In this document: in pieces, positions 27,339-39,390 of the stretch
Numbering within the stretch: position 1 is the stretch's first letter
How the letters are laid out: every line of letters begins with the position of its first letter
From: Sialis fuliginosa
Taxonomy: Eukaryota > Arthropoda > Insecta > Megaloptera > Sialidae
Length of the DNA: 64,000 bases
Reading direction: 5' to 3'
NCBI GenBank assembly: GCA_961205875.1
Contig: OY540817.1
Location: forward strand, 22,603,001 to 22,667,000
Made by a program: the position numbers and the translations under genes
Notes under the pieces: model-generated
Told to the model about the DNA's origin: nothing
The model's input: the letters and a program-made list of their open reading frames with translations, nothing else
Databases searched by the model: none

Positions 27339-27735
27339 CTAGTCCGTGATTTTTTATGTTTCAGAGGCAATTTTAAAACTAATTTCATCACAATTTCAAC
27401 ACACTATCATATAAAAACTATTTTTAACACGATATATATTATTATATAAAATATATTTGTTAGGTTATAAAAATATAAAATGTTATCAATTCACTTTTAG
27501 CACTATGTCTATCAATATTTGTATTATAAATTACTATTTCTTTACGTAGCTATAACACAATAACATTAAATGACTATTTATTTCATTGGTATGTTCAAAT
27601 ATATCACGAATTAACAACAATCATTAAACAAAAAAAAAACACTGTCAAACAATATTTATAACAACAATGGTAACTATCATTTTTTTGTGTTACTAAGCTA
27701 CGACCTACGTTACATTAGCGCTTGCTTGCCTGACT

Positions 27736-27770
27736 ACGACTAGACAGTACGACGATTCGTAGTCGACTGA
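27736..27770 (-). promoter_or_regulatory. Inr + DPE core promoter of sestrin
   Basis: On the minus strand, TCAGTC (A at 27768 as +1) matches the arthropod initiator TCAKTY. AGTCGT occupies exactly +28 to +33, matching the downstream promoter element RGWYVT. It lies 380 bp upstream of the first candidate ATG, in a local GC-richer island (about 27700-27910). Confidence 0.6.
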
Positions 27771-28069
27771 TTCTGTTCGAAGCCGATCGGTTTATGTTTG
27801 CCAGAACAAAAGCTTAAACGCGCGCTGATTGGCTGAACACTTTACACAGCAAACTTGACTGTGTGTTGCATCAGATCAGTCAGAATGTTGTTCTTACGCA
27901 TCCCGCGTCACGCGTTCATTGTTTCAAATATAGATTATAATATTTTTATTCATTCGTTTTTTATTGTTATTATTCTTACGTTGTTTAAAAAGGTAGTCAA
28001 TAATTGATCAATTAGTAATCTATGTTTACAATATTAGTCAAGAATTTATTTTTATAAGTCTTTCTTATA

Positions 28070-28460
28070 AGGTAAAGAAAGGCACCAGTTATGGCCGCTA
28101 TAAGAGCCAAAGTTCGCAAATATAGTTTGTTTTTTTAAATTATAGCCTTTTATTTTGTTTATGTTTTTTTTCTCCAGTAATGGATAAAGTAAAACCAGTA
28201 ATGAGCACGCAGTGATGGACAGTTGTTAATGATAAGTACTACGACACAAAAGAATCGTCAAATTTGAAACAATGTAAAGCAGTTGCTATGATAATATAAT
28301 AATTAGTTTAAATGTCCACCATTTTGACACCTATTGGCCTCATGTCATCAAATCACGCTGTAAGACAGTTAAATGTATATAGATTAATATGGTAGTAATC
28401 AAATATCAACACATATTTCTAATTCAGTACATTTAAATTAAAAAAAAAAAAAAAAAAAAT
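28070..28460 (+). mobile_element. AGGTACTGGCACCAG MITE, near the sestrin promoter
   Basis: TA|AGGTAAAGAAAGGCACCAGT, with GGCCGCTATAAGAG, starts the copy about 300 bp upstream of the sestrin TSS. The far end is lost in an A run near 28445. Confidence 0.8.
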
Positions 28461-28659
28461 TCTATACACAACAATGATATTACATGAAAGATCGCTAAAT
28501 TTAAATCGTGAGCATATTCTGTTGGACATAAAACACATGTGCAATTACAATAAATAATCCTATCATGAGATCAAACCATGGCTTCTATGCTAGAAAGTCT
28601 GTCTACTGTCCTTTGTTGTCATTAACGCTATTTAAAACGTGAAAAAAGACACTTGTAAT

Positions 28660-29480
28660 AACAAAAGTCCCCGTTACCGGCTTTAAATTTTTGAAATAAA
28701 AAAACTTCGTGAGTGGATTCATTTTGGCGTAACCTGCAACTTTTTTATTTTCGAAAATTTTGAGAATTGGGATAGTTATAGGAAATTTACGAATAACCCT
28801 TTCTTTTTTACTTGAATTACAAGATTTTATTAGGGAAATATATTGACCTATAAAAATATTGGGGCATTTAGCGAGAACTGCACCCTCAACATGTCAAATT
28901 CATGATGTTATGTAATTTATAAAATGACCGGCTGATTTTTGCACAATTGCTAGATAAATAATAGTAAAATGTTATGGTTATATTGGCGTACAAAAACCAA
29001 GGGTCTTTTGCCATGACCTACGCCCTAAACTTGCCACATAAAAAACGCCCCAATTCTCAGAATTTTCGAAGATAACAAAGTTGTAGGTTACGCCAAAATG
29101 AATCCACCCGGGAAAAAATTTCAGATCTGAACTGATCCCGAAGTATTTTTCCCACTGGATCGAATGAGACCAATTACAACCCTTCATCTGTGACAGGGGG
29201 TGAGTTGTGAATTTATTTATTCATTTAATACACGGGCCTCAAATATCATTCAATACGTTTCTGTACAATTTTTTTTTAATTGATTAAATTATAAACAAGG
29301 TTTCTATATAGGTAGTATATGTGTATTTGTTATTTAAGGTAGACAAAAGTTTATTTATTTACAAAGATCTGATTTGTTCCAAAATGAAGATCAACCGAGA
29401 TCACTTCAGATCTGAAATTTTTTCCCGGGCATTCACGATGTTTTTTTATTTCAAAAATTTAAAGCCGGGACCGAGGACTA
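28660..29480. mobile_element. foldback element, about 800 bp
   Basis: CCGGCTTTAAATTTTTGAAA (28678) is mirrored by TTTCAAAAATTTAAAGCCGG (29450). GTGGATTCATTTTGGCGTAA with CCTGCAAC is mirrored by GTTGTAGGTTACGCCAAAAT. The element is composite, because one stretch appears three times. No gene is seen. Confidence 0.65.
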
Positions 29481-31380
29481 TAATCATTTGCGCTCAGATT
29501 ATTTTTTAATCAGACAAAGACGAAATGATTAACCTTCAGTTTTAGAAACTGCGTATTGTTACAATTGCATTGCAATGAAATGCGTGAAATAAAAAATTAA
29601 AAAAATAGTCTTTCCTTTTTCATATAATCGGTTATTTTTAAATGTGGTTTACTTCAATCATTATGAGGTCATTGAACTGTGAAAGCCTAGACTAACTCGC
29701 TGTTAGAAAATATTGTTGTATTAGAAATCAGGGACGTACTCAGTTTTGACTCTCATTTTCATATGTACCGAGGTTTTTTTCTTTTTGCTACCGATATTGT
29801 TGATTTTTCTGTCATCAATTCATACCTATCTAAGTATACTAAAACTCCAGAACGTTGGTAATTGCATTGTTGATGTATTCAGTCCAATACTCGAAAATAA
29901 GTATGATTTCAAACCGATTCGAATTAAAATAATCTTACATCAAACGCAAAATCTTAACAAAAGCGCTCTGTTACATATTATATGTAACGATGGGCATGAT
30001 TGGGTTAAGGACAGACACACAGACAGACAGACACGGAACGAAAAGTGTTTGTCTTGACGTGAAAAAATTTTTGAAATCGTAGAACATTTTTTTGTCTCAA
30101 TCTGAAACGATCACAAAGCTTCTCGTATCTTCGATATTATTATTATTTTTTAAATAAATCGCGTTACTACCGTCTTAGCTAAAAATGGTGACACTTTCAT
30201 AACTCTTTCTGTACCTCTAGCCAGTGGCGTAGCTAAGAGAATTTTTTTGGGACCTCTAATAAAAAAAAAATTCTATTTATCAAAGTTTATCTACAAACCA
30301 CATCTTTTTTACTCCGAAATTATTTCGCTCAGCCGTTTTGAGCGATAGCGTGATAATATCAACCCTATAATACTTCTAATTTATCAAGGAACACGTTGGT
30401 GCAAGTTTCACCAAAATCGGTCCAGTAGTTTTCGAGATTACTTCGGTCAAACACACACACAATTTTTTTTCTACATAGATTTTAAAATAAAAATTGTAAT
30501 TATATATTAATTTATTAAAATTTTGGGGAAGGGGTCTGGTCTGACCCTTACCCCCCTCATGGGTGCGCTACTGAACTGATCATTCTACTACACTTTCATC
30601 ATCTTAAAAGATTTTTGGCTGATGTAATTTTGAGCAAAATTTACACAGAATTATTTACAAACAAAAATCTAAAACTTTGTACCTGATCTAGAATGCCCTA
30701 AGGTCATTCAGAAGAAAGACAAAATGATTAAGGCGACGCGACATCCGGATAATCTTAAGAAATCCACTTCGAGGAAATTTCAGTTTAAGTGAATGGCAAG
30801 AACATAGTCAAAATTAAACAGAAGGGGTGGGAGGGGGGTTAAAGTAGGGTGGTAAATATAATACAGGGTTCGGATAACCAACTCAAGTTTTATGACCCAT
30901 AAAATTTCAGTAGCATATTAACAAAAGGGTCTAAGTTTGTAGCATAGTAATAACAAACCTTCTATTGTTTGTTAAATTTTTCGTTGAAAATGTCCATTTC
31001 TATTTTTGCCATGATTCCAAAAACAATATTTTTTTTACACAGGATTATTTTTGAAAAACGGATGTTTACCCTTGCCAGTTTTTTTTTAAATTATTTTTTA
31101 AACGAATTAAAATAAAATATTTCAAAAAAAATTGTAGAGAATTTTAATGCATAATTTTTTATTGTATCTCTTATAATTTATCCAGAAAGATAATTAGAAT
31201 AACAATGTACAAGTGTACACGTATAAGAAAGTCCTGTAGCGCATATGGTAACTTTTTAAATTAACACTGCTACTGCCAATGATATTTTTCAAAAATAGTA
31301 ACTGACAAATTATAAATTATTTTTTGTAATATTTTAATCAATTTGTTTAGAATTATTATCCAGTAAATTGACGCAATAGG
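29481..31380. other. repeat-rich spacer
   Basis: 29838-30010 repeats 2605-2760. 30070-30145 carries the CACAAAGCTTCTCGTATCTT tail. CAGTGGCGTAGCTAAG at 30224 and GGTGCGCTACTG near 30566 are hAT-like ends, but their flanks do not match (CCTCTAGC versus AACTGATC), so they are not paired here. Confidence 0.45.
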
Positions 31381-31389
31381 GTGACCATT

Positions 31390-32030
31390 TTACTTCCATG
31401 TTCTGAAAGAAATGGAAGTATTGTAATACCATCGAAAAATCGTGTCCGAGAAAATGACAAATTCTGATTGTACTAACTTCAAAACGTAAAGAAAAGTTAA
31501 TTTCCGCATGGCGGCTGTGCGTGTGTCTGTGTGTCTGTGTGTCCGTGTGTCTGTGTGTCTGTCTGTCAGGATGTAGATTTTTTTTTCGTTCACGATAACT
31601 ACTGTAAAAATGTACCGATCTGAATTATTTTTTGGGAAAATGTTTGTCTCAGTGAGTACTCCAGACCTATTGATTTTGGTGCTAATCGGATTAGGGGTTT
31701 TGGAAATATTCGCAATTTTGTAACTTTTTTCGTCTAAAAAGTGAATATTGCGAGTATTATCTCACTAATTTTGATAAGATTTGGTACATTTGCAGTTCAA
31801 TTGAATCTAAGGGACATTTATTATTTGTACGTGCCTAAATAGCCATTAAAGGGGTGAAAAACACACTTAAAATTTGAATTTTAAATACTAATACGTCATT
31901 AATTCATGTTTCCTTGGAAACAAATACAACTAAATTCAAATTGTCAAATTAGTTTTTCTACGAATGTGTTTTATGTTTTTGACATTAGAAAACTAATATT
32001 TATATACAAATGGCAAAATGAGCTATAACC
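31390..32030 (+). repeat. dispersed repeat, inverted relative of 44290-44660
   Basis: TTCGTTCACGATAACTACTG, TTTGTCTCAGTGAGTACTCC, ATTTTGGTGCTAATCGGATT and TTAAAATTTGAATTTTAAAT recur in reverse at 44330-44625, and partly at 42290-42400. A GTGTCTGT microsatellite lies at 31515-31565. Probably the 3' region of a retroelement. Confidence 0.6.
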
Positions 32031-32651
32031 GTAAGTATTTATGTTTTTTTAATGTATTACGATATGTATATTCATAGTAGTAGGTTATATAAATAAAATA
32101 TTTAAAAAAATGTATATTTAAAAATTATTTAAAAAGATAGAAAGAACATGGAAGTCATGTATGGTTCTCCATACCGATATTTTTATATAACCAAGTGTTA
32201 AAAAATACCAAATTAATTAGTTATAGAAATCTATTAAAAAAACTCCTTAAGAAATTTTCAATTTCTTCCATTTTAAATCAAAATAAATTACGAAAAATAC
32301 AGCACAGAAATTATTGGGGCCCTTTATATCAAGGTTCTAACTGTATTTCAAAAATTAACAAAATTTAAATTATATTAACAACAAAAATTAGTATAAACCA
32401 TAATCTTTCTTGTACTGATAATTGAGTGTACAATTTTTTACTATGTTCTAAATATTTTAACTGTACAAAATAATGCCACTGATAAAAAGTACTGGCATAT
32501 ATAATGCATCAAAACATTTTTATCTTTTAAATGTCTTGTAAATTTTAATAAAATATAACCCTAGTGATCTCCACTGATTTAATCTTAATTAATAAGTTCA
32601 CTATAAAAAATCGTTCTAATTATATATACGTTTTAAATTTAATATTCTTTA

Positions 32652-33154
32652 TAAAGTAAAGGCACCAGTTATGGCCGCTATAAGAGCAAGTTTTCGTTTT
32701 TTTTTGGATTAATGGGCTTGTTTTTTATAATTCTCATGAACTCATGTTACTAATAAAACAAGTAACTCTTTATATAATCAATTTAATTACCTAAATCCGC
32801 AAATATAGTATGTTTTTTTAAATTATAGCCTTTTATTTTGTTCATGTTTTTTCTCCAGTGATGGACACTTGATAATGATAAGTATTACGACACAAAATAT
32901 ATAGAAGAAAGAATCGTCAAATTTGAAACAATGTAAAGCAGTTGCTATGATAATATAATAATTAATAAATAAATTAGTTTAAATGTCCACCATTTTGACA
33001 CCTATTGGCCTCATGTGATCAAATCACGCTGTAAGACAGTTAAATGTATATAAATTAATATTCAGAAATGGTAGTATGTAATCAAATATCAAAAAATATT
33101 TCTAATTCAGTACATTTAATTAAAAAACAACCATTACTGGGGTTGCCATTACCT
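32652..33154 (+). mobile_element. AGGTACTGGCACCAG MITE
   Basis: The left end is worn (AAAGGCACCAGTTATGGCC). The right end is CCATTACTGGGGTTGCCATT plus ACCT|TA. The core is conserved. Confidence 0.8.
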
Positions 33155-33449
33155 TATTAGAATTAAAAGAGCAACACATATTTTTCGGTGGATAAAATTT
33201 ATTTTTAGTAATGCTATTTAACCTTAATATAATAAAAATGTATATTACAAGCTTGGGGCTGTATATTTTAGTATATAACCTACCTCGTTATAAGAAAATT
33301 TAAAATTTGATATCTAGTTATTTGCGTACAAGATTCAATTTTCTTTTACGCACCCAAAAAGAGGAGTAGAATATTTTCAATATTTTACATAGGACAGAGT
33401 TTTACATAACATATAGATAAGTAATACAAAATCGTAGTTACATAAAAAA

Positions 33450-33800
33450 ATACTTCCATTTCTTTCAGAACAATAGTTCAGTAATGGCGTCATTGGTGTT
33501 CCATCTAACATGGCGGATTGCTGTATTTCATGTTTTTATTTTAACAAAAAGCATATTAATCTCGCTTTCAATATAAAAATAAATACATTTTTTAGAATCT
33601 TTTTCACCTATTTTTCATTATTTAAAATCATAATTTCAGTGATACTTTGTTACTCAAGTCTTGAGGCTTCCGCGGTGATCTGAAGATGTCTTCACTGCAA
33701 TGTGTGACGAAACGTTGGCCGATAACACGACCAAACCGACGCGACTTACACCCAGAAGCCAATATCCATATACTACTTTGTTACTGGCATTATGCCTATT
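33450..33800 (+). repeat. dispersed repeat, inverted copy of 37981-38160, interrupted by a 119 bp insertion
   Basis: GTTCCATCTAACATGGCGGA, CATATTAATCTCGCTTTC, ATAAATACATTTTTTAGAAT and AATCATAATTTCAGTGA occur in reverse at 37990-38150. The 38 kb copy is uninterrupted where this one contains the insertion 33655-33773. Confidence 0.8.
33655..33773 (+). ncRNA. small inserted element with a hammerhead-ribozyme-like core (retrozyme-like)
   Basis: A 119 bp insert is flanked by a perfect 12 bp duplication TACTTTGTTACT (33643-33654 and 33774-33785). The related copy at 37981 (reverse) has the empty site. The insert starts CAAGTC, then holds CTGAAGA (33680) and GACGAAACGTTG, matching the hammerhead order GUC, CUGANGA, stem II, GAAAC. 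CAAG before the GUC can pair with C(G)TTG after GAAA. GGCTTC near its start can pair with GAAGCC near its end. Short hammerheads of this kind occur in Penelope-like elements and animal retrozymes. Catalysis is not shown by sequence alone. Stem I is weak. Confidence 0.5.
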
Positions 33801-34002
33801 GTAATTAAATTTATAATAACTACTGCACAGGGTTGACTCACTTATAACATATTTCAAGGGTTATCTTTAGCAAATATTATTGTAACATAATAGTCTAGTA
33901 CAAATGGTTTAATATGACACCATTGTAACAATTAGTGTTCATTAATATTTACAAAAATAACAATAACATCTATAAATATAATAAATATTAAAGAATCCAG
34001 TT

Positions 34003-34450
34003 ATTAAATGTACTGAATTAAAAATATGTGTTGATATTTGATTACTACTATTTCTGAATATTAATCTATATACATTTAACTGTCTTACAGCGTGATTTGA
34101 TCACATGAGGCCAATAGGTGTCAAAATGGTGGACATTTTAACTAATTATTAGTATAATTTATTAATTAATTATTATATTATCATAGCAACTACTTTACAT
34201 TGTTTCAAATTTGACGATTCTTTCTTTTATATCTTTTGTGTCGTAGTACTTATCATTAGCAAGTGTCATTATTGGTTTTACTTTATCCATTACTGGAAGA
34301 AAAAACATAAACAAAATAAAATGCTATAATTTAACAAAAAAACAAACTATATTTGCGGACTTTGGTAATTAAATTGATTAAATAAAGAGTTACTTGTTTT
34401 ATTAGTAAAATGAGTTGCTCTTATAGCGGCCATAACTGGTGCCAGTACCT
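34003..34450 (+). mobile_element. AGGTACTGGCACCAG MITE, left end missing
   Basis: It starts in the subterminal TTAAATGTACTGAATTAAAA. The right end is ATAACTGGTGCCAGTACCT|TA. Confidence 0.8.
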
Positions 34451-34712
34451 TATACATATGTATATTATATATTATGTTCATAGCATTTGCAAAGAGTGGG
34501 TGTAAAAATTGATTATTTGGTAAAGCACATTTCATATATGATGAAATAAAACAATAATATACTAATGAAGAATCTCAAGGACATATTATTTTAAAAACAA
34601 CATCATTTTGTGAAATGGAATAATCAGCGTTGATTTGTTTATACAAAGACTAAATTTAAATTAATTCTGCCGAATATTTTCAATATTATTCATGGATATC
34701 CAGAAGTCGAGA

Positions 34713-35004
34713 TACTACCATTTCTGAATATTAATCTATATACATTATTTAACTGTCTTACAGCGTGATTTGATCACATGAGGCCAATAGGTGTCAAAAT
34801 GGTGGACATTTAAACTAATTTATTTATTAATTATTATATTATCATAGCAACTGCTTTACATTGTTTCAAATTTGAATTCTTTTATATATTTTGTGTCGTA
34901 GTACTTATCATTAGCAAGTGTCCATCACTGCGTGCTCATTACTGGTTTTACTTTATCCATTACTGGAGAAAAAACATAAACAAAATAAAAGACTATAATT
35001 TAAA
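34713..35004 (+). mobile_element. AGGTACTGGCACCAG MITE, both ends missing
   Basis: Runs from ACCATTTCTGAATATTAATC through the conserved core to AAACAAAATAAAAGACTATA. Confidence 0.75.
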
Positions 35005-35252
35005 CAGAGTGTCAGAAATCACTGCCACTCTTTTTTTTTAAATTTTGTATTGCGTATTTCATTTTTTACAGTTTCAAAAATGACCCCCCCCCCCTTCTCC
35101 ATGTAAAGTGTAAGGGTACGCACGTAACACCTAACTCTTAAAATGGGGGCATAAACACTGCATTTTATAACAATAAAACCACGGTTGTCAGTTTCAAAAT
35201 ATATTTTATTTTACTAGGGTATAGAATAAATTTAAAAATAGAAAAACTTTAA

Positions 35253-35510
35253 ATACGGCCCTTTGTAACAAACAAAAATAATTCCATACAATTTCTTGGG
35301 GTTGTTCTTGATTGTAATAAACAAGTTCTAGCACCCCAATGGGATTTTCTTTACCCTATTTATACTGTTGCAGCTAGTTTGAATGCCTTGCAGAATATGT
35401 ACATTAGTAAAGAGAAAAAATTGAAACAGCTGAATTTGCGAAAGGAAAATAATACTAAATCAGCTGTTACTTTCCTTAGACAACGTTTTCTTGTTGACCA
35501 TCAGCTTTGA
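35253..35510 (+). pseudogene. unrecognised 85-codon open frame, possibly a worn reverse-transcriptase fragment
   Basis: Open between TAA at 35250 and TGA at 35508, with no ATG near the start. It encodes SIQFLGVVLDCNKQVLAP, QWDFLYPIYTVAASLNALQN and KSAVTFLRQRFLVDHQL. The translation is protein-like for so AT-rich a region. FLGVVLD followed by a hydrophobic-patterned helix resembles the FLG(V/I)xLD...L..L...L stretch at the end of the palm in non-LTR reverse transcriptases. That is a weak match and nothing upstream supports it. It could instead be an exon of an unknown gene. Confidence 0.25.
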
Positions 35511-37806
35511 AAAATGCAATGATCTATTTTGATTGTTATGTTAACAATTTCTTGGGATAAATACAAAATTTTGAAAATTCTGTTTAGGATCGAGCGAGCT
35601 AAATTGTAAATATGAAACATCAAAAAATGGGGTAAAAGTGAAACAAGCTTGCAACTAAAAAACTAATTTGTTTATACGAGAATTATAAAAACTGACATCA
35701 TCATTAAAGGTTTGTTAAAGCGATCTGAAAATATGAATCGCCTAATAAGTGATGTGTCACCCCTACAGATTTCCCTGTTAGTCGATGTCAAAACGTCTGA
35801 ATTAAATTTTAATCAACACAAATATTAATTTTTTGGCTAAAATTCTAAAATAACAGTCGATAATGGGAAATAAGGTTTTAAACAAAAGTATTTTTATATT
35901 TTATGTAGTGTATAAACCAATTTGACTTTTTTATAAGCATTTAATTAATTTTGATCGTTCATTGCATCTAGATTTACATTATTTTTGACTCAGACTGTAC
36001 GTGCCATACTTCCTTACGACAAATTAATCGAAAAGTATTATATTTAAAAAAAAAAATATTTTTCTTGTCACTTTACTTTCAGTTCAAAATCTCTTGGCCA
36101 TTGAAGTGGGGGAGGGGGGCACTCGTTATGTCATTATTCAATTCCTAACGACATTTCGAATAAATTTATGATGTTAAATATAAAATATAAAATTGCATAA
36201 AAATATTTGTATATATAAATTCTTAAAAAACTTAAAAAATATTATTGAAAAGTCAGTTAAAAATAAATAAAAAAATCTGTCATCTATAAATAAAAACACA
36301 CGGCATTTTTAACACAGTGATACAATTATTTATAGCGAGTTAAGTTCAAAGACAAGTTGACAAAACTAAAAATAATTGATTATTATTAATAGCAGTTTTA
36401 TGGACGTAGCAGTGATTTTACTTGTGTAAGATGCCAAGGTTTTCGTTCGGTAAAGTGTTTATTATAGACAAACACTGAAACAGGAAGCTAAAGGACCTCA
36501 AGGACTTTTCCATCACATCTAAAAACATTATTAACTAAACAATTTGCAATAATAAATTAATATAATTAATGTTATTTGTTCAATTTATTTATTTATAGTC
36601 CAGTCTTGAGATAATTTCGTATAGGGGTGGCATTAGTACATTTTTTTTCAATAAATTGGTAGATTTTGATGTATCGAACATGGCGATAACTTTCCCCCTC
36701 TTTCTAGGGCCTTACAAAGCTGTCTAAAATCAGTTATACGGGAATAACACAGGGGCTATCAGTTTTAGGATAAAATAGGTTTTATAAAACATAAAGCTGA
36801 TAAAATTTCGAACAAAATGGTGTTTTTAAAAATTATGTATCATGAATAGTTATTGAAATAGAGCCCGCGAAAAATCATCGAGTTTGGAAACCACGCATAA
36901 ACCATGCAGAGTTCCGTTCAACCGCTGTGTTTAATATGTCTTTAATTGAATTTCAAAATGAAATTTTAAGTTATAATAGAGAAAAGAGTGCCCTAAATAA
37001 TGCTTTGCACGCAATGTCGAAATCTCGAAAAATGTTTGAGTTATAAGCACTCTAATTCTAAGTATTACAAAAATTTAAGTAAAATTATTCATGTTTTTCA
37101 ACAACCACAAAGAAGACCTTCTACACAGAATAAAATAAAATCCAACTAGGGATCTATAAAACATTTAATGCCCTAAATAATGGTTTCTAGCCGACCGTGA
37201 TTACTTTTAAATTGGTCAAGTTATAGGTAAATATATAAAGCAGTAAAGTATTCAAAAATATTGTAAATTAAGTGTTTTTGTATATTTTAAAATGTACAAA
37301 AATATAATTTAGGCTAAGTTATTAAATATATTTTCTTCCAATCGGTCGATGTCACTGCTTTTATCAAATGTTGTTTATCGTTGGCCAGACGTAGAGATTA
37401 ACATTTGGCATTGTTACTTGTACACTTATCAGAATTTCTGTGCAAATTCTCAGAAATACATTCGCTTATCTACCTTTTCGTGTACTTAGTAATATAAACC
37501 ACACATTCACTTATACATATATTACATGCGGTAAAAATTACTCAATACGATACATTTTACAATTTTAACTGTAATTATAACATTACAAATCCAACCAATG
37601 ACTTAATTATCACTATATAGTCTAATCAAATAAAAATTTCCTATAGGTGACAAATGGAAATAATATTGGCTATTAAATTTGCAAGATTGTGGGTCACGAT
37701 TAATTACCTTTAAAATAAATATTTTTGTTTTATACAAAAATAGATGATAAAAAAATTAACATGTGAAACAGGCAATAAAGTACAGTAAAATTGCAAAAGG
37801 CATGAT
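35511..37806. other. AT-rich spacer without recognised gene
   Basis: I see no exon, RNA gene or clear transposon end. It contains short G runs (near 36105) and simple A/T tracts only. Confidence 0.45.
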
Positions 37807-37980
37807 CAGTGGCGTAGATAAAGGGGGGGGGGGGGATTAAGATGATCAATCACCCCCCATGAGTTTATTTAATGAGAAAATTTAAAGAAATTTTTTTTAA
37901 ACTCGTCTAGTATGAATTTGTTTATTTCGCAGCCATTATTTCATATCCCACCCCATCGCAAAAAGCTATCTACGCCACTG
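37807..37980. mobile_element. hAT-type MITE, 174 bp
   Basis: CAGTGGCGTAGATA and TATCTACGCCACTG ends. Flanks GGCATGAT and GGCATAAT (7 of 8). A 14 G run follows the left TIR. It abuts the repeat at 37981. Confidence 0.82.
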
Positions 37981-38160
37981 GGCATAATGCCAGTAACAAA
38001 GTGTCACTGAAATTATGATTTTAATTAATGAAATAGGCTAAAAAGATTCTAAAAAATGTATTTATTTTTATATCAAAAGCGAGATTAATATGATTTTTGT
38101 TAAAATAAAAACACAAAATACATCAATCCGCCATGTTAGATGGAACACCAGTGACGTCAC
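37981..38160 (-). repeat. dispersed repeat holding the empty site of the hammerhead-like insertion
   Basis: Reverse copy of 33480-33800 without the 119 bp insert. Its reverse complement reads CAGTGACACTTTGTTACTGG through the insertion point. Confidence 0.8.
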
Positions 38161-38320
38161 GCCTAAGTAAACATCATTTTTGTTTCATTAATATCTGTAC
38201 TTATTTTGTGGTTTTAAATTATCAATTTCAGTTTTGTGTTACCAAAACTAAAAAACCGAGAAACGTTAGCGATGGAACAAGTGTTGACAGTGAGTGTTTA
38301 CATAGGTGTGACGTCACAAA
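38140..38320. promoter_or_regulatory. two TGACGTCA palindromes (CRE-like)
   Basis: GTGACGTCAC occurs at about 38151 and 38307, within a stretch less AT-rich than its surroundings. A third lies near 42106. The octamer is the CREB/ATF site. Whether it acts here is unknown, and no gene is seen next to it. Confidence 0.25.
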
Positions 38321-38897
38321 TGCGCCATGACATCTGCGAGCGTTTTGGCGCCAAATTCAAAATTAGTTTTTAAAAAGGTCAATTTTAGTGATTAAACCTT
38401 TATTTTCTGCAGAAATAAGTAATAGGAGACACATTATTTTGAATGATTAAGCTAATAAACCGATTAAATCTAGTTCTAGTACAGTCCACAATAATATTAA
38501 ATTAAAAAAAAAACGATAAAGCTTAAATAACAAAATTATAAAACTGCAAAACCTGTTCCACATATGTAATACACCACAACAATCAAAATAAAAAGTAATT
38601 TGAAACTTTGAACCGTCACGCGAATAATCTTATCGCTGTTAGACTCATGACGAGCTGGAGATGAGGTCAAAGTTCGCAATTTTTACATAAAACGCTGTAA
38701 AAATCCGTGGCCTAAACTGATAAAGTACATTGCTCTATTCTATATCTGTCATCCATATGTACAGCGCACATATGTGCACATATGATACCAGACATAACCT
38801 AACCTAACATTTAATCATTGATTTTTTGAGCCTGGTTTTTCAATCATATAAAAATTATGATGGAAAACAGAAATTGCAAATAGAAATTATTGATATA

Positions 38898-39390
38898 CAG
38901 GGTGGGGCATTTAACGCAGGGACTTGAACCGGAATTTATTTATAGTTCGGGTTCGGGTTTAAGTTTGTAATTCAAAGAAAATTATTTTGTTCGAAAAAAA
39001 AAATTTTTTTCTGAAGAGGAAAAAAACATTGACAGCCATTAAAATATTGCTAGAAAAAGGGGGCAAAAAATAAAAGTACATTTTAATGATTGAAATCTAT
39101 ATTTTTCAGATTTTTTTTGCAAATTGAAATGTAATTCAGTTATAGAAATTAAAAAAAAAGTAAAAAATATGTGACTTGATAAGTCACATTTTATAATATC
39201 TTTAAAAATTATTGGAGAAAAATATTAAAAGTAATTTATTGAACCTTTTTCGGGTTCAGGGTAATGAAAAATACGGTTTTTTTCGGGTTTGTGACGATTA
39301 TGAGATAAAAAATCTGTAACATTTAAATTGCCTCATCCAATATTCTTAATATACTGTTCAAGTTTGTTCCACTTGATATGACTCATCCTG
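38898..39390. mobile_element. CAGGGTG-ended element, 493 bp
   Basis: TA|CAGGGTGGGGCAT on the left and ATGACTCATCCTG|TA on the right. Inverted similarity is short (about 15-20 bp). There is no transposase. Confidence 0.65.

Noticed and set aside
30224-30577. Possible hAT MITE (CAGTGGCGTAGCTAAG ... GGTGCGCTACTG)
   Set aside because: The ends differ (GTGGCGTAGC versus GTAGCGCACC) and the flanks do not form an 8 bp duplication. They are likely ends of two separate, worn elements.
31510-31565. GTGTCTGT-rich tract as a CRISPR-like or regulatory array
   Set aside because: A simple microsatellite with no spacers. Similar GTCT tracts at 43985, 41955 and 57620 lie in retroelement tails.
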